DNA of 20,926 nucleotides from an uncultured Flavobacteriales bacterium (GCA_903899795.1 CAIUKX010000088.1:1-20926), one strand, 5' to 3'; shown: positions 1-8,313, counted from the stretch's first letter. The notes: generated by a model from the sequence alone, not told the origin. A program made the numbers and translations.

Positions 1-146
1 CTTCCAAACCCTCTCAAGTAAACATTTTCTCCTTTTGATAAAGATGATTTGATTGAAGTCATGAATGCTTCAACTGCTTTTAGAGCTTCTACTCTTTCTA
101 ATCCTGTTTCTACTGCGATGTCCGCAACGATGTCAGCTTTTGTCAT
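1..146 (-). CDS. hup: HU-family DNA-binding protein (5' part, runs off the window)
   Basis: Small histone-like protein that bends and compacts DNA as a dimer in the nucleoid. Only the first 48 codons are present. The product begins MTKADIVADIAVETGLERVE and continues to the strand just before the DNA-binding arm, ending NVYLRGFG. That is the usual helix-turn-helix opening of HU/IHF proteins plus the strongly conserved GENVYLRGFGSF region. The start is the ATG at 146, about 50 nt from a minus-strand TAnnTTTG box at 195-202. The gene is divergent from mutY. HU versus an IHF-like paralogue cannot be decided from the N-terminal half alone. Confidence 0.93.
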   Translation of the reverse strand, partial: MTKADIVADIAVETGLERVEALKAVEAFMTSIKSSLSKGENVYLRGFG

Positions 147-194
147 TTTTGTTTGTATTTATTATTTAATTTCAACATTTTGATTTTCAGATTG

Positions 195-202
195 CAAAAG
201 TA
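195..202 (-). promoter_or_regulatory. Putative HU promoter, -7 box TACTTTTG
   Basis: Read on the minus strand this is TACTTTTG, a full match to the Bacteroidota -7 consensus TAnnTTTG. It would give a leader of about 45 nt before the HU ATG at 146. No clear TTG -33 element lies at the expected distance. It sits back to back with the mutY box at 218-225. Confidence 0.5.
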
Positions 203-217
203 TACTACTAAAAGATA

Positions 218-225
218 TATTTTTG
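218..225 (+). promoter_or_regulatory. Putative mutY promoter, -7 box TATTTTTG
   Basis: TATTTTTG matches TAnnTTTG. A TTG at 192-194 lies 23 nt upstream, at the long end of the accepted spacing. The expected transcript start is about 30 nt before the mutY ATG. This promoter may drive the mutY-ssb-gldE-gldD-folK run, with a second entry before ssb. Confidence 0.5.
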
Positions 226-260
226 CATTTTCTTAAAATAATTTAAAAACTTTCGTCTTA

Positions 261-1295
261 ATGATTGATTTTCACCGACAAATTACGGATTGGTATAGAT
301 TAAATAGAAGAGATCTTCCTTGGCGTGAAACAAAAAATCCATATTTGATCTGGTTGTCTGAAATAATCCTTCAACAAACAAGGGTTGTACAAGGAATGGA
401 CTACTATCTGAAATTTTGTAAACATTATCCAACTGTATTCGATTTGGCAAATGCATCAGAACAAGAAGTCTTAAACGATTGGCAAGGCTTGGGTTATTAT
501 AGTCGTGCAAGAAATCTGCATGCTACCTCTAAGTTAATTGTTGAGAATTATCAAGGTGAATTTCCTGTTTCTTTTGATGAAATCAAAAAATTAAAAGGGA
601 TTGGGGATTACACAGCGGCTGCCATTTCATCTTTTGCTTTTGACTTGCCTCATGCTGTTGTGGATGGAAATGTTTACAGGGTTTTAAGTCGTGTTTTTGA
701 TGTTGATTTACCAATTGATTCAACAGTCGGTAAAAAATATTTTGCAGATTTGGCTCAGCAGTTGTTACCAATTCAATCTGCTGCAATTCATAATCAATCC
801 ATTATGGAGTTCGGTGCTATTCAATGTGTACCAGTTTCTCCAAATTGTACAGAATGCCCGATTAATCATATGTGTTTGGCAAAAGCGAATCAAACAATTG
901 GAAATCGACCTGTCAAAGAGAAAAAGATAAAAGTGAGAGAACGATTTTTTCATTTTTTAGTGTGCGATAACGAGGGGAAAACGGTTGTTGAAAAGAGGAA
1001 TGAAAAAGATATCTGGCAACATTTGTATCAATTCCCGATGATTGAAACGGAAAGGATGTTAAGCTTCGAAGAGATGAAACCTTTTTTTGCTTCAAAATAT
1101 GACCTTGTTCCCTTTGATTATAGTGAAACTGTGACGCATATATTATCACATCAAAAAATCAGTGCCGTTTTTTATCGTGCGAAATCTAGTCCGGAACAAT
1201 TAGCGGCAGATCAACTCCTCATCCCAAAAGGTGAAATTCAAAATTTCCCTCTTCCGAGGTTGATTGATAGGTATTTGGAAATAAATGAATTATAA
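261..1295 (+). CDS. mutY: A/G-specific adenine DNA glycosylase MutY
   Basis: Base-excision repair glycosylase that removes adenine mispaired with 8-oxoguanine. At 344 aa it has the normal family length. The helical core carries the catalytic glutamate E34 in SEIILQQTRV, a helix-hairpin-helix around LKGIGDYTAAAI (about 112-123), and the catalytic aspartate D135 in VVDGNVYRV. Four cysteines, C189, C196, C199 and C205 (C-x6-C-x2-C-x5-C), form the [4Fe-4S] site. The C-terminal third (about 225-344) fits the Nudix-like domain that recognises 8-oxoG. The ATG at 261 gives the complete N-terminus. It is divergent from HU and followed after 62 nt by ssb. The mutY-ssb-gldE-gldD order is, to my knowledge, also found around gld genes in Flavobacterium. 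Confidence 0.97.
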   Translation: MIDFHRQITDWYRLNRRDLPWRETKNPYLIWLSEIILQQTRVVQGMDYYLKFCKHYPTVFDLANASEQEVLNDWQGLGYYSRARNLHATSKLIVENYQGEFPVSFDEIKKLKGIGDYTAAAISSFAFDLPHAVVDGNVYRVLSRVFDVDLPIDSTVGKKYFADLAQQLLPIQSAAIHNQSIMEFGAIQCVPVSPNCTECPINHMCLAKANQTIGNRPVKEKKIKVRERFFHFLVCDNEGKTVVEKRNEKDIWQHLYQFPMIETERMLSFEEMKPFFASKYDLVPFDYSETVTHILSHQKISAVFYRAKSSPEQLAADQLLIPKGEIQNFPLPRLIDRYLEINEL

Positions 1296-1332
1296 ATAAA
1301 ACTAGAAATCAAAGTAACTGAGCATTTTGCTT

Positions 1333-1340
1333 TATCTTTG
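1333..1340 (+). promoter_or_regulatory. Putative ssb promoter, -7 box TATCTTTG
   Basis: TATCTTTG in the 62-nt mutY-ssb gap fully matches TAnnTTTG. The ssb ATG at 1358 would have a leader of only about 10-12 nt, as is common in Bacteroidota. No good TTG is seen upstream at 17-23 nt. It may raise ssb and gld expression independently of mutY. Confidence 0.45.
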
Positions 1341-1357
1341 TGTAAAAGTATAGACAA

Positions 1358-1810
1358 ATGGCAGGGACAGTAAATAAGGTGATTTTAGTCGGGAGTTTGG
1401 GCAAAGATCCCGAAGTTCGAAGATTGGAAAACGGGACCGCAGTGGCAACATTTTCTATTGCAACTTCAGAAGTATATACGGATAAATCGACCGGAGTCAA
1501 GAAAGAAATTACAGATTGGCACGATATAGTGCTATGGAGAGGTTTGGCTGAAGTTGCAGAAAAATATATCCGCAAGGGGTATAAAATTTATGTTGAAGGA
1601 AAGTTGAAAAAGCGATCTTGGCAGGATAAAGAAGGTCAAACTCGTTATACAACTGAAGTTATAGCGGATGAGTTGACGATTCTTTCACGACCTGAAGGTG
1701 CCGAAAAGCCTTTCACCTCGAATCCTCCTTATTCATCAGCAGGCACACCTGAGCCTCCTTCAAAGATGGATGAATTATTGAGCAGTGATGATAACGACCT
1801 ACCGTTTTAA
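1358..1810 (+). CDS. ssb: Single-stranded DNA-binding protein
   Basis: Coats single-stranded DNA during replication, recombination and repair and recruits partners through its tail. The 150-aa product has the OB-fold opening AGTVNKVILVGSLGKDPEVR and the strands ATFSIATSE, TDWHDIVLW and KGYKIYVEGKLKKRSW (about 1-110). A short flexible linker rich in P, S and E follows. It ends in the acidic tip DDNDLPF, the classic SSB partner-binding peptide. The start at 1358 is right on the family N-terminus. It lies between mutY and gldE on the same strand. The 87-nt gap to gldE shows no convincing promoter, so cotranscription with gldE is likely. Confidence 0.97.
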   Translation: MAGTVNKVILVGSLGKDPEVRRLENGTAVATFSIATSEVYTDKSTGVKKEITDWHDIVLWRGLAEVAEKYIRKGYKIYVEGKLKKRSWQDKEGQTRYTTEVIADELTILSRPEGAEKPFTSNPPYSSAGTPEPPSKMDELLSSDDNDLPF

Positions 1811-1897
1811 TTTCAAGAAAAAATGGTTTTCTAGCTTTTAAATAAATTGAAAAGATTATTTTAGAGCCAAATTATCGAAATATATTTAAGTAATTTC

Positions 1898-3283
1898 ATG
1901 GACACAGCAGAGCCTTCCAGTATTGGATCAATAGTCGAAATAACCCAGGCAGGGTTTAATTTTTCAGGAATTGTATTTTCTTTTGTCCTTCTGATTATCC
2001 TATTAGTTTTGACAGCATTGATTTCTGGTGCTGAAACAGCATTTTTCTCTTTAAGTCCTTTGGAGAAAGAAGAGTTAAAAAATGATACCAGTAAATCCGG
2101 TAAAATTGTCTCCAAGTTATTAGATATTCCTCAACAGCTTTTAGCTACGATTTTGATTACTAATAACTTCTTAAATGTAGCTATTGTTATTCTTTCGAGT
2201 TCAATTCTTTCCGTTTTTTTTCCTGCAGCAGGCTCGGAAGGAGAGGTAAATGAAACCTTGCGTTTTATCATTGAGGTGTTCGCTATTACGCTGGTTCTGT
2301 TGTTATTGGGTGAAGTTGTGCCAAAGATTTATGCTACCAAAAACGCTCTGGTTTTTGCCAAATTTATGGCTGTTCCATTGAATGCATTCAACAGTTTGCC
2401 CCCTTTTTCATGGTTAAAAACAGGCTTGGTAAACGGCTCTAATTTTATTCATAAATATGCGAAACGTAAAGGTATAAAGATCTCCTCCGATGAATTGGAG
2501 CATGCTTTGGCTTTAACAAAGGAAGATACAACATCTGATGGCGAACATAAGCTTTTGGAAGGGATTGTAAAGTTTGGAAATACGGATGTACGGCAGATTA
2601 TGCGCTCTCGAATGGATGTAGATGCGCTCGAGGAGAACTTGAATTTCAAAGAAGTGGTTGAACGTATTTTAGAGTATGGATATTCTCGGCTTCCTGTTTT
2701 TTCAGGAACTTTTGATAATGTAACTGGGATTTTATTTATCAAAGATTTATTACCGCATTTGGACAAGAAGGATGATTTCGATTGGAAATCATTGCTTCGG
2801 AAGCCATTCTTTGTGCCCGAAAATAAGAAGATCGATGATTTATTGAAAGAATTTCAAAGTAAAAAAGTTCATATGGCTATCGTAGTCGATGAGTACGGTG
2901 GTGCAAGTGGTGTTGTTACTTTAGAAGATGTCCTTGAAGAAATTGTCGGAGATATCACAGATGAGTTTGATGATGAAGAATTGGTGTTCAAAAAAGTAGA
3001 TGATGTGACTTTTATTGTAGAAGGAAGAACTGCTTTGATCGACTTTTATAAAATAATGGATATCGATGGAAAAGAATTTGAAAATTCAAAAGGAGAGTCT
3101 GATTCTGTTGGAGGTTTTATGGTTGAAAATGCTGGTAGAATCTTGAAAAATAATGAATTTATTATTTGTAGTAATATCAAGTTGGTGGTTGTTTCTTCCG
3201 ACAAAAAGAGAATTAAAACTGTAAAAGCGATATTATTACCACTTCAGGATAAAGAGAAAATTGACACTAAGGGAAGTGAATAA
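1898..3283 (+). CDS. gldE: GldE, gliding-motility-associated CNNM/CBS membrane protein
   Basis: Integral membrane protein of the CorB/HlyC-like superfamily, called GldE in gliding Bacteroidota, where it acts with the Gld proteins that support gliding and type IX secretion. At 461 aa it shows a DUF21/CNNM membrane domain with hydrophobic segments at about 23-50, 83-110 and 127-150. The second half of this domain ends in GEVVPKIYA. Two CBS domains follow (about 210-335), with MRSRMDVDAL and VVDEYGGASGVVTLEDVLEEIVGDI typical of this family. A C-terminal CorC/HlyC transporter-associated domain covers about 350-445. The family includes ion transporters, and what GldE itself transports is unknown. 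gldD follows after 25 nt, the known gldE-gldD pairing. Confidence 0.93.
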   Translation: MDTAEPSSIGSIVEITQAGFNFSGIVFSFVLLIILLVLTALISGAETAFFSLSPLEKEELKNDTSKSGKIVSKLLDIPQQLLATILITNNFLNVAIVILSSSILSVFFPAAGSEGEVNETLRFIIEVFAITLVLLLLGEVVPKIYATKNALVFAKFMAVPLNAFNSLPPFSWLKTGLVNGSNFIHKYAKRKGIKISSDELEHALALTKEDTTSDGEHKLLEGIVKFGNTDVRQIMRSRMDVDALEENLNFKEVVERILEYGYSRLPVFSGTFDNVTGILFIKDLLPHLDKKDDFDWKSLLRKPFFVPENKKIDDLLKEFQSKKVHMAIVVDEYGGASGVVTLEDVLEEIVGDITDEFDDEELVFKKVDDVTFIVEGRTALIDFYKIMDIDGKEFENSKGESDSVGGFMVENAGRILKNNEFIICSNIKLVVVSSDKKRIKTVKAILLPLQDKEKIDTKGSE

Positions 3284-3308
3284 TTTTCAGAACAATTTAA
3301 AGATTTTT

Positions 3309-3884
3309 ATGGTGATGAAATTGATTGGAATTATATTGTTGGTAAGTGTTTTGTATTCGTGTGGTGGTGATGAAATCACAGTCCCAAAACCCCCCACTTA
3401 TTTGAGAATGAATCTACCTGAACATGAATATTATCTTTACAGTGATGACTGTCCATACAGCTTTGAAATCTCCAAACTGTTCAAAGTCGATAAAGTAATG
3501 GACAAACAGAAGGAAACATGCCATAAAGATATTCATTTGGGGGCACTGAATGGAATCATTCATTTTTCATACATTGACATGGTGGAGCCATTATCAGCTT
3601 ACGTAAATTATTCCAACGATAAAGTGGATGAACATAAAATCAAGGCGACATCCATTGATGACACAAAAATCATTCGTTCAGAAGATCGTGTTTTTGGTAC
3701 TTTTTTCGAGTTGAAAGGAGATGTCGCAACACCTTTCCAATTCTATTTAACTGATTCAACTTCTCGATTTGTAAGCGGTGTTGTGTATTTCAATAGTGTA
3801 CCCAATTATGACTCATTGAAACCAAGCATTGACTATTTGAAAAAAGATTTAATGAAAATGGTTGAAACTTTTAAATGGAAATAG
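3309..3884 (+). CDS. gldD: GldD, gliding-motility lipoprotein
   Basis: Predicted lipoprotein required for gliding motility and, in Flavobacterium, T9SS-linked functions. With the ATG at 3309 it is 191 aa. An ATG two codons later (3315) gives MKLIGIILLVSVLYSC, an equally good signal peptide. The lipobox ends at Cys18 (Cys16 from the later start), followed by GGDE. A TTG further upstream (3261) would extend the protein into gldE and place a charged stretch before the signal sequence, so it is rejected. The remainder is soluble and includes YLRMNLPEHEYYLYSDDCPYSFE, a recognisable GldD opening. The 3' end overlaps folK by 10 nt, which implies translational coupling. Confidence 0.92.
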   Translation: MVMKLIGIILLVSVLYSCGGDEITVPKPPTYLRMNLPEHEYYLYSDDCPYSFEISKLFKVDKVMDKQKETCHKDIHLGALNGIIHFSYIDMVEPLSAYVNYSNDKVDEHKIKATSIDDTKIIRSEDRVFGTFFELKGDVATPFQFYLTDSTSRFVSGVVYFNSVPNYDSLKPSIDYLKKDLMKMVETFKWK

Positions 3885-4390
3885 AAAAAATCATCTATTT
3901 AAGCATAGGGACAAATCAAGGTGATCGATTAGCTAATCTTAAAAACGCGATCAACATGATTGCTGAAAGAGTAGGTTCGGTTATTCTGATCTCATCTGTT
4001 TATGAAAATCCACCTTTGGGATTTGAGTCCGATGAGCAATTCTTTAATCTATGTATCTCGGTTTCTACAATATTGAAACTTGAAAGTGTTTTACAAGTTA
4101 CCCAATCAATCGAGCAAGAAATGGGTAGGCAGCGAAATGAAAACCAGAACGGATATACGAATCGAATTATTGATATTGATCTGATTATGGTTGAAGATAC
4201 TTGTATTCAAACTTCAGATCTGATTATCCCTCATCCTCGTTTTAGGGAACGGAAATTTGTACTTGTGCCATTACAGGAAATAGCAGCTGAACTTATTGAT
4301 CCGATTTCCGAGATCTCAATCAAGAGATTGTTAAGTATTTGTCAGGATTCTAGTTTTTTAACTAAAATAGGAGCTTTGTGTTTGAATTAG
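3875..4390 (+). CDS. folK: 2-amino-4-hydroxy-6-hydroxymethyldihydropteridine pyrophosphokinase (HPPK)
   Basis: Transfers pyrophosphate from ATP to hydroxymethyl-dihydropterin in folate synthesis. The 171-aa product has the HPPK opening IYLSIGTNQGDRLANLKNA, the pterin-side ENPPLGFESDEQFFN region, and the signature NRIIDIDLIM carrying the two Mg-binding aspartates (about residues 96-98). HPRFRERKFVLVPL is the conserved substrate and ATP loop. The ATG at 3875 lies inside the end of gldD. The last 30 or so residues are divergent. It probably ends the mutY-to-folK transcript, although no stem-loop terminator follows, only a T-run at 4421-4429. Confidence 0.95.
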   Translation: MEIEKIIYLSIGTNQGDRLANLKNAINMIAERVGSVILISSVYENPPLGFESDEQFFNLCISVSTILKLESVLQVTQSIEQEMGRQRNENQNGYTNRIIDIDLIMVEDTCIQTSDLIIPHPRFRERKFVLVPLQEIAAELIDPISEISIKRLLSICQDSSFLTKIGALCLN

Positions 4391-4426
4391 GCTTACAATG
4401 TTAGAAAATAGAATAAGTTCTTTTTT

Positions 4427-4458
4427 TTTGTGAATTATAATATTAATGATTAATATTG
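4427..4458 (+). promoter_or_regulatory. Putative promoter for the OmpA/TPR lipoprotein gene
   Basis: TTTG (4427-4430), 20 nt, then TAATATTG (4451-4458). The -7 box has one mismatch to TAnnTTTG and the spacing is ideal. It would give a leader of about 30 nt before the ATG at 4495. Confidence 0.4.
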
Positions 4459-4494
4459 CCACCGAAATTTAGTTAGAATTAGAACCGTTATAAG

Positions 4495-6195
4495 ATGAAA
4501 AAACAAACAATTAAAGGATTAACTTTTTTTGTGGTTGCAGGTGCTTTAGTATCTGGATGTACCCTATTAAAAGATATCGATTATCAAGTAACTCCTTGTC
4601 CTTTAGAGATGCATGGTGACTCAGTAAGAGTGAAAATTGATGTGAAATTACCTACCAAGGGGATCAAGAAAAAAGTTTCTGCTGAGGTAACACCGATGTT
4701 AGGAAATACTGCTCTTAAAAGCGTGACAATTCAAGGGGAAAAAGTTACAGGCAACGGACAATCAATTAAATATAAAACTGGAGGAAGTTTTACATATACT
4801 GATATCGTAGCTTATAAACCAGAGTACGAGGATACTCAATTGAAAGTAACTGGAAGTCTTAAAAAAGGGAAAAAAGCAAAAGGAGCAATTCCAGAGAAAA
4901 AAATCTGTGATGCTACGATCGTTACTCCTTTCTTGGTAAATAAAGATTTCAAAGTTATTTTGGAAAAAGATGCTTTCAACAGAGTTACTGAGAAAGGATT
5001 TTCTGCTCAAATTAACTATGACAAATCAAAATCAATTGTTAAACCAACTGAATTAAAAGAAAAAGATATCGTTGATTACCATACTTGGTTAGCAGCTGCT
5101 CAAACAAATGCTAAAATTGCAATCAAATCAATTTCGATTACTGGGTATGCTTCTCCTGAAGGTGAAGTTGGAAGAAACGATTCTTTGTCACACGAAAGAG
5201 CTGCATCAGCTAAAGCTTCAGTAATGGCATTGGCAAAAACAGCAAAAAATGATAAAGCTCAAACAGAGATTTATTCATTGACTGGACGTGGGGAAGATTT
5301 TGACGGATTCAAAAAAGAATTGGAAATGTCAACTATGAACAATGACGAAAAACAATTGATTATTCGTGTATTGGAAATGCATAAAGATCCAGCTACTCGT
5401 GAAACAGAGATGCATAATATGGGTAAAACATTTGCTTTCCTTGAGCAACACATTTTCCCTAAGTTGCGTCGTTCAGAAATCAATGTAACTTATGATAAAA
5501 CAGGTCACTCTGATGAAGAATTAAAAGCATTATCAGTTTCTCATCCTGACTCATTGACAGTTGAAGAGTTATTGTTTACAGCAACTTTGGTTACTGACTT
5601 GAATGAGAAATTACGTATCTACAAAATTGCTGAGAAAAATTTCCCAGGAGATTACAGAACTGCAAATAACGTAGGAGCTGTATTGTATATGCAGAACAAA
5701 TTGACTGATGCGAAAGCTGCTTTCGAAAGAGCAAATGCAATCAATGATAATCCTGTTACAAAAAATAACTTGGGAGCAATTGCTGGTGTTACAGGTAACA
5801 GAGAAGATGCTAAGAAATTATTGAATCAAGCGAAAGGTGCAGGAAGCGAAGTAACTTACAACTTGGGTATTTTAAATATTCAGGATGGTTTGTACAACGA
5901 TGCAGTGTCTAACTTCGGTTCTGATAATTCATTTAATAAAGCATTGGCTCAATTGTTGGCTAATTCAAATGGTGCTGAAGTAACTACATTGGACAACTCT
6001 GAAAATGACAAAGCTAGTGCGCAAGGATATTATTTGAGAGCAATCTCTGCAATGCGTCAAGGTAACGCTGATGCTGCAATTGGTCACTTGAAAAGTTGTT
6101 TTGCTGCAGATTCATCTTGGAAAACGAAAGCAGCTAAAGATAAAGAATTCTTGAAATTGGTTGAAAATCCTTCTTTTTCATCCATCGTGAAATAA
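4495..6195 (+). CDS. Lipoprotein with OmpA-like segment and TPR-like repeats, function unknown
   Basis: A 566-aa exported lipoprotein. The signal peptide runs to a lipobox VSGC with Cys22, followed by TLLKD. Residues about 30-140 are beta-rich and lysine-rich, resembling a periplasmic or surface sandwich domain. Residues about 209-250 (SISITGYASPEGEVGRNDSL then SHERAASAKASV) match the core of OmpA-like peptidoglycan-binding domains. Residues about 365-480 contain TPR-like helix pairs (NNVGAVLYMQNKLTDAKAAF, NNLGAIAGVTGNREDAKKLL, YNLGILNIQDGLYNDAVSNF). A last helical pair lies at about 505-540. A single gene with its own promoter-like sequence and a strong terminator, it is probably well expressed. 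I infer an envelope role tying the outer membrane to peptidoglycan. I do not recognise a named family. Confidence 0.88.
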   Translation: MKKQTIKGLTFFVVAGALVSGCTLLKDIDYQVTPCPLEMHGDSVRVKIDVKLPTKGIKKKVSAEVTPMLGNTALKSVTIQGEKVTGNGQSIKYKTGGSFTYTDIVAYKPEYEDTQLKVTGSLKKGKKAKGAIPEKKICDATIVTPFLVNKDFKVILEKDAFNRVTEKGFSAQINYDKSKSIVKPTELKEKDIVDYHTWLAAAQTNAKIAIKSISITGYASPEGEVGRNDSLSHERAASAKASVMALAKTAKNDKAQTEIYSLTGRGEDFDGFKKELEMSTMNNDEKQLIIRVLEMHKDPATRETEMHNMGKTFAFLEQHIFPKLRRSEINVTYDKTGHSDEELKALSVSHPDSLTVEELLFTATLVTDLNEKLRIYKIAEKNFPGDYRTANNVGAVLYMQNKLTDAKAAFERANAINDNPVTKNNLGAIAGVTGNREDAKKLLNQAKGAGSEVTYNLGILNIQDGLYNDAVSNFGSDNSFNKALAQLLANSNGAEVTTLDNSENDKASAQGYYLRAISAMRQGNADAAIGHLKSCFAADSSWKTKAAKDKEFLKLVENPSFSSIVK

Positions 6196-6210
6196 CAAAA
6201 AAACTTAAAG

Positions 6211-6247
6211 AAAAATCCCGTCCAGTTTTGGGCGGGATTTTTTTTGT
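6211..6247 (+). terminator. Rho-independent terminator of the lipoprotein gene
   Basis: The stem TCCCGTCC (6216-6223) pairs with GGGCGGGA (6230-6237) through one G-T wobble. The loop is AGTTTT, and the stem is extended by A-T pairs and followed by a long T-run. It lies 16 nt after the stop codon. The A-run on the left would also make it work for minus-strand transcripts, but none is expected here. Confidence 0.9.
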
Positions 6248-6308
6248 TTTTTTAATTCACTTCGTGATTACTCATCTGTTTGAACTATATAGTTGTATTT
6301 ATTACCCC

Positions 6309-6340
6309 ACATCCAAAATCCAACATCTAAAATCAAAAAA
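6309..6340. repeat. Low-complexity intergenic repeat (ACATC/AAAATC words)
   Basis: Tandem-like run of the words ACATCCAA, AATCCA, ACATCTAA and AATCAAA. Related runs occur at 8396-8420 and, on the minus strand, 15371-15400. All three lie between genes. Confidence 0.5.
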
Positions 6341-6383
6341 CTACCTTTCATACTAATCTCACTAATTGAGCCGACAGTTTCTC

Positions 6384-6391
6384 TACTTTTG
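6384..6391 (+). promoter_or_regulatory. Putative sppA promoter, -7 box TACTTTTG
   Basis: TACTTTTG is a full match to TAnnTTTG, 18 nt before the sppA ATG. A TTG at 6366-6368 is only 15 nt upstream, closer than usual, so only the -7 box is well supported. Confidence 0.5.
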
Positions 6392-6409
6392 TTGAAAACA
6401 TAAATTAAA

Positions 6410-8212
6410 ATGACAGAAAAAAAGATCAGTTTCGGTAAAATATTTTGGCCAAGTTTGATAGCAGCACTTATCGTTTCAGTCGTAGGATCCATTATTTTAA
6501 TGGTGATTGCAGGAAGCGTCATAGGTGGTTTGACCGATATGAAACCAGCTCATTATTCGGTGAAAGATAAAACCGTTTTGCATGTGACATTATCCGGAAA
6601 TATTGCTGAGGAAAGCTCAACTAAATTTGATAAATCGTCATTTAGTTTTGATGATAAAATAGGTTTGAGCGACTTATTATATGGCTTTAAAATTGCCGCA
6701 AAAGATGATAAAATTAAAGGAATATTTATCGACATTTCTGATATAGATTGTGGGTATTCGACAGCTCGAGAATTGAGGAATGCTATCAATGAATTTGAGA
6801 AAAGCGGCAAATTTGCAATTGCATACAACTCTGGTGAAGTGATTACTCAAAAAGAATATTATATCTCGTCAGCGGCTAATCAAAGTTATGGTTTCCCAAC
6901 TTCAGCTATGGAGTTTATGGGACTTGGAGCAGAATTATCCTTTTATAAAAATACACTTGATAAACTGGAAGTTGAAATGCAGGTTATCAGAGGGAAAAAT
7001 AATGACTTTAAGAGTGCTGTTGAACCATTTTTCAGAGAAAATATGAGTGATTCAAGTCGAGTCCAAATTGAAAAGTATCTCGGGAGTATTTGGGGACAAA
7101 TACGAGAAGATATTTCAAAAGACAGAAAAGTAAGTAGTTCACAATTGAATGAAATAGCTGAAAATGCTTCGATTCATCGCGCTGAAGATGCTGTTGGTTT
7201 GAAATTGTTGGATGGTGTTAAATACCGCGATGAAGTGATTGATATGCTTCTTAAGAAAGTGGGAGTTAAAAAAGATGAAGATATGGAACTTCAGGCTTTT
7301 GAGAAATATGCTAAAAAGAACTTTTTTGAAGATCAGATTTTAGCGAAAGCAGATGATCCCAATATTGCTGTTATTCTCGCGGAAGGAGATGTGAGTACAG
7401 ACGGTGATGGACTTTCATCGAAAAAAATCTGTAAATTATTTCAAGAGGTTCGGAAAAATAAATCCATCAAGACAGTTGTATTTAGAATCAATAGTCACGG
7501 AGGAAGTGCACTAGCAAGTGATGAAATCTGGAGAGAAGTAAAATTGACTGACAAAGTAAAGAAAGTTATCGTTTCAATGGGAGATGTGGCAGCATCAGGC
7601 GGATATTACATCGCGGCACCTGCTTCAACGATTTTTGCTGAACCAAATACTATTACAGGATCAATCGGTGTGTTTGGCATGATTCCATATACAGGAAAAT
7701 TGTTAACCAATAAGCTGGGAATTACTTTTGACAGAGCAAGCACCAATAAACATGCGGTAATGACAACCAATCGAAAGTTAACCGATGAAGAAGTGGCTTT
7801 GATTCAAGATGAAGTAGATGAAATTTATTCGATGTTTTTGAGCCGTGTAGCCGAAGGAAGGGGGATGACCGTGAAGCAGGTTAATAACATTGCAAGAGGG
7901 CGTGTATGGACTGGAAAAGATGCTTTGAAAATTGGTTTGGTAGATGAGTTGGGTGGAATCACCGATGCAATCAATTATGCAGCAAAAAAAGCAAAAATAA
8001 AAGATCAGAAAATCATGTATTATCCTGAGAAAAAAGAAGACCCAATTGCTGATTTGATTGAAAAGTTTGAGGAGAAAGAAACATCAGCTATGATCAAACA
8101 ATCATCATCACAAATTCCGTCAGAATTATTGAAGTACTACCAGCAGCTAAAGGATTTGGAAACCTCTACAGGAATTCAAATGAGAATGCCGTATCAAATA
8201 AAGATTAGATAA
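6410..8212 (+). CDS. sppA: Signal peptide peptidase SppA, 67K long form
   Basis: Membrane-anchored serine protease that degrades cleaved signal peptides in the membrane. The 600-aa product has the tandem-repeat architecture of the long SppA form. An N-terminal membrane segment lies at about 8-35, an N-terminal half-domain carries the general-base lysine K201 in RGKNNDFKSAVEPF, and the C-terminal half carries the nucleophile S396 in MGDVAASGGYYIA. INSHGGSALASDEIWREV and GSIGVFGMIPYTGKL are further family landmarks. The catalytic dyad is intact. It stands alone, preceded by its own -7 box and followed by a palindromic terminator shared with tig. Confidence 0.96.
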   Translation: MTEKKISFGKIFWPSLIAALIVSVVGSIILMVIAGSVIGGLTDMKPAHYSVKDKTVLHVTLSGNIAEESSTKFDKSSFSFDDKIGLSDLLYGFKIAAKDDKIKGIFIDISDIDCGYSTARELRNAINEFEKSGKFAIAYNSGEVITQKEYYISSAANQSYGFPTSAMEFMGLGAELSFYKNTLDKLEVEMQVIRGKNNDFKSAVEPFFRENMSDSSRVQIEKYLGSIWGQIREDISKDRKVSSSQLNEIAENASIHRAEDAVGLKLLDGVKYRDEVIDMLLKKVGVKKDEDMELQAFEKYAKKNFFEDQILAKADDPNIAVILAEGDVSTDGDGLSSKKICKLFQEVRKNKSIKTVVFRINSHGGSALASDEIWREVKLTDKVKKVIVSMGDVAASGGYYIAAPASTIFAEPNTITGSIGVFGMIPYTGKLLTNKLGITFDRASTNKHAVMTTNRKLTDEEVALIQDEVDEIYSMFLSRVAEGRGMTVKQVNNIARGRVWTGKDALKIGLVDELGGITDAINYAAKKAKIKDQKIMYYPEKKEDPIADLIEKFEEKETSAMIKQSSSQIPSELLKYYQQLKDLETSTGIQMRMPYQIKIR

Positions 8213-8283
8213 TATTACCCCAAAAAGTAATTGATACTTTGCGATTAATTGCACCGTTTTAGCAGCACACATTTTGAGGTGAA

Positions 8284-8313
8284 AAAAATGCTCCGGATAT
8301 CCGGAGCATTTTT
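8284..8313. terminator. Bidirectional terminator between sppA and tig
   Basis: A 30-bp perfect palindrome: an A5 run, TGCTCCGGATATCCGGAGCA, and a T5 run. On either strand it gives a GC-rich stem (TGCTCCGG/CCGGAGCA) with an ATAT loop followed by a T-run. It lies 72 nt after the sppA stop and 111 nt after the tig stop on the opposite strand, so it can end both transcripts. Confidence 0.9.

Noticed and set aside
3261..3308. Longer gldD start at TTG 3261
   Set aside because: It overlaps the end of gldE and puts 16 polar residues ahead of a complete lipoprotein signal peptide that starts at 3309 or 3315.
4421..4430. Nine-T run after folK as a terminator
   Set aside because: No stem precedes it; it more plausibly contributes the TTTG of the next promoter.
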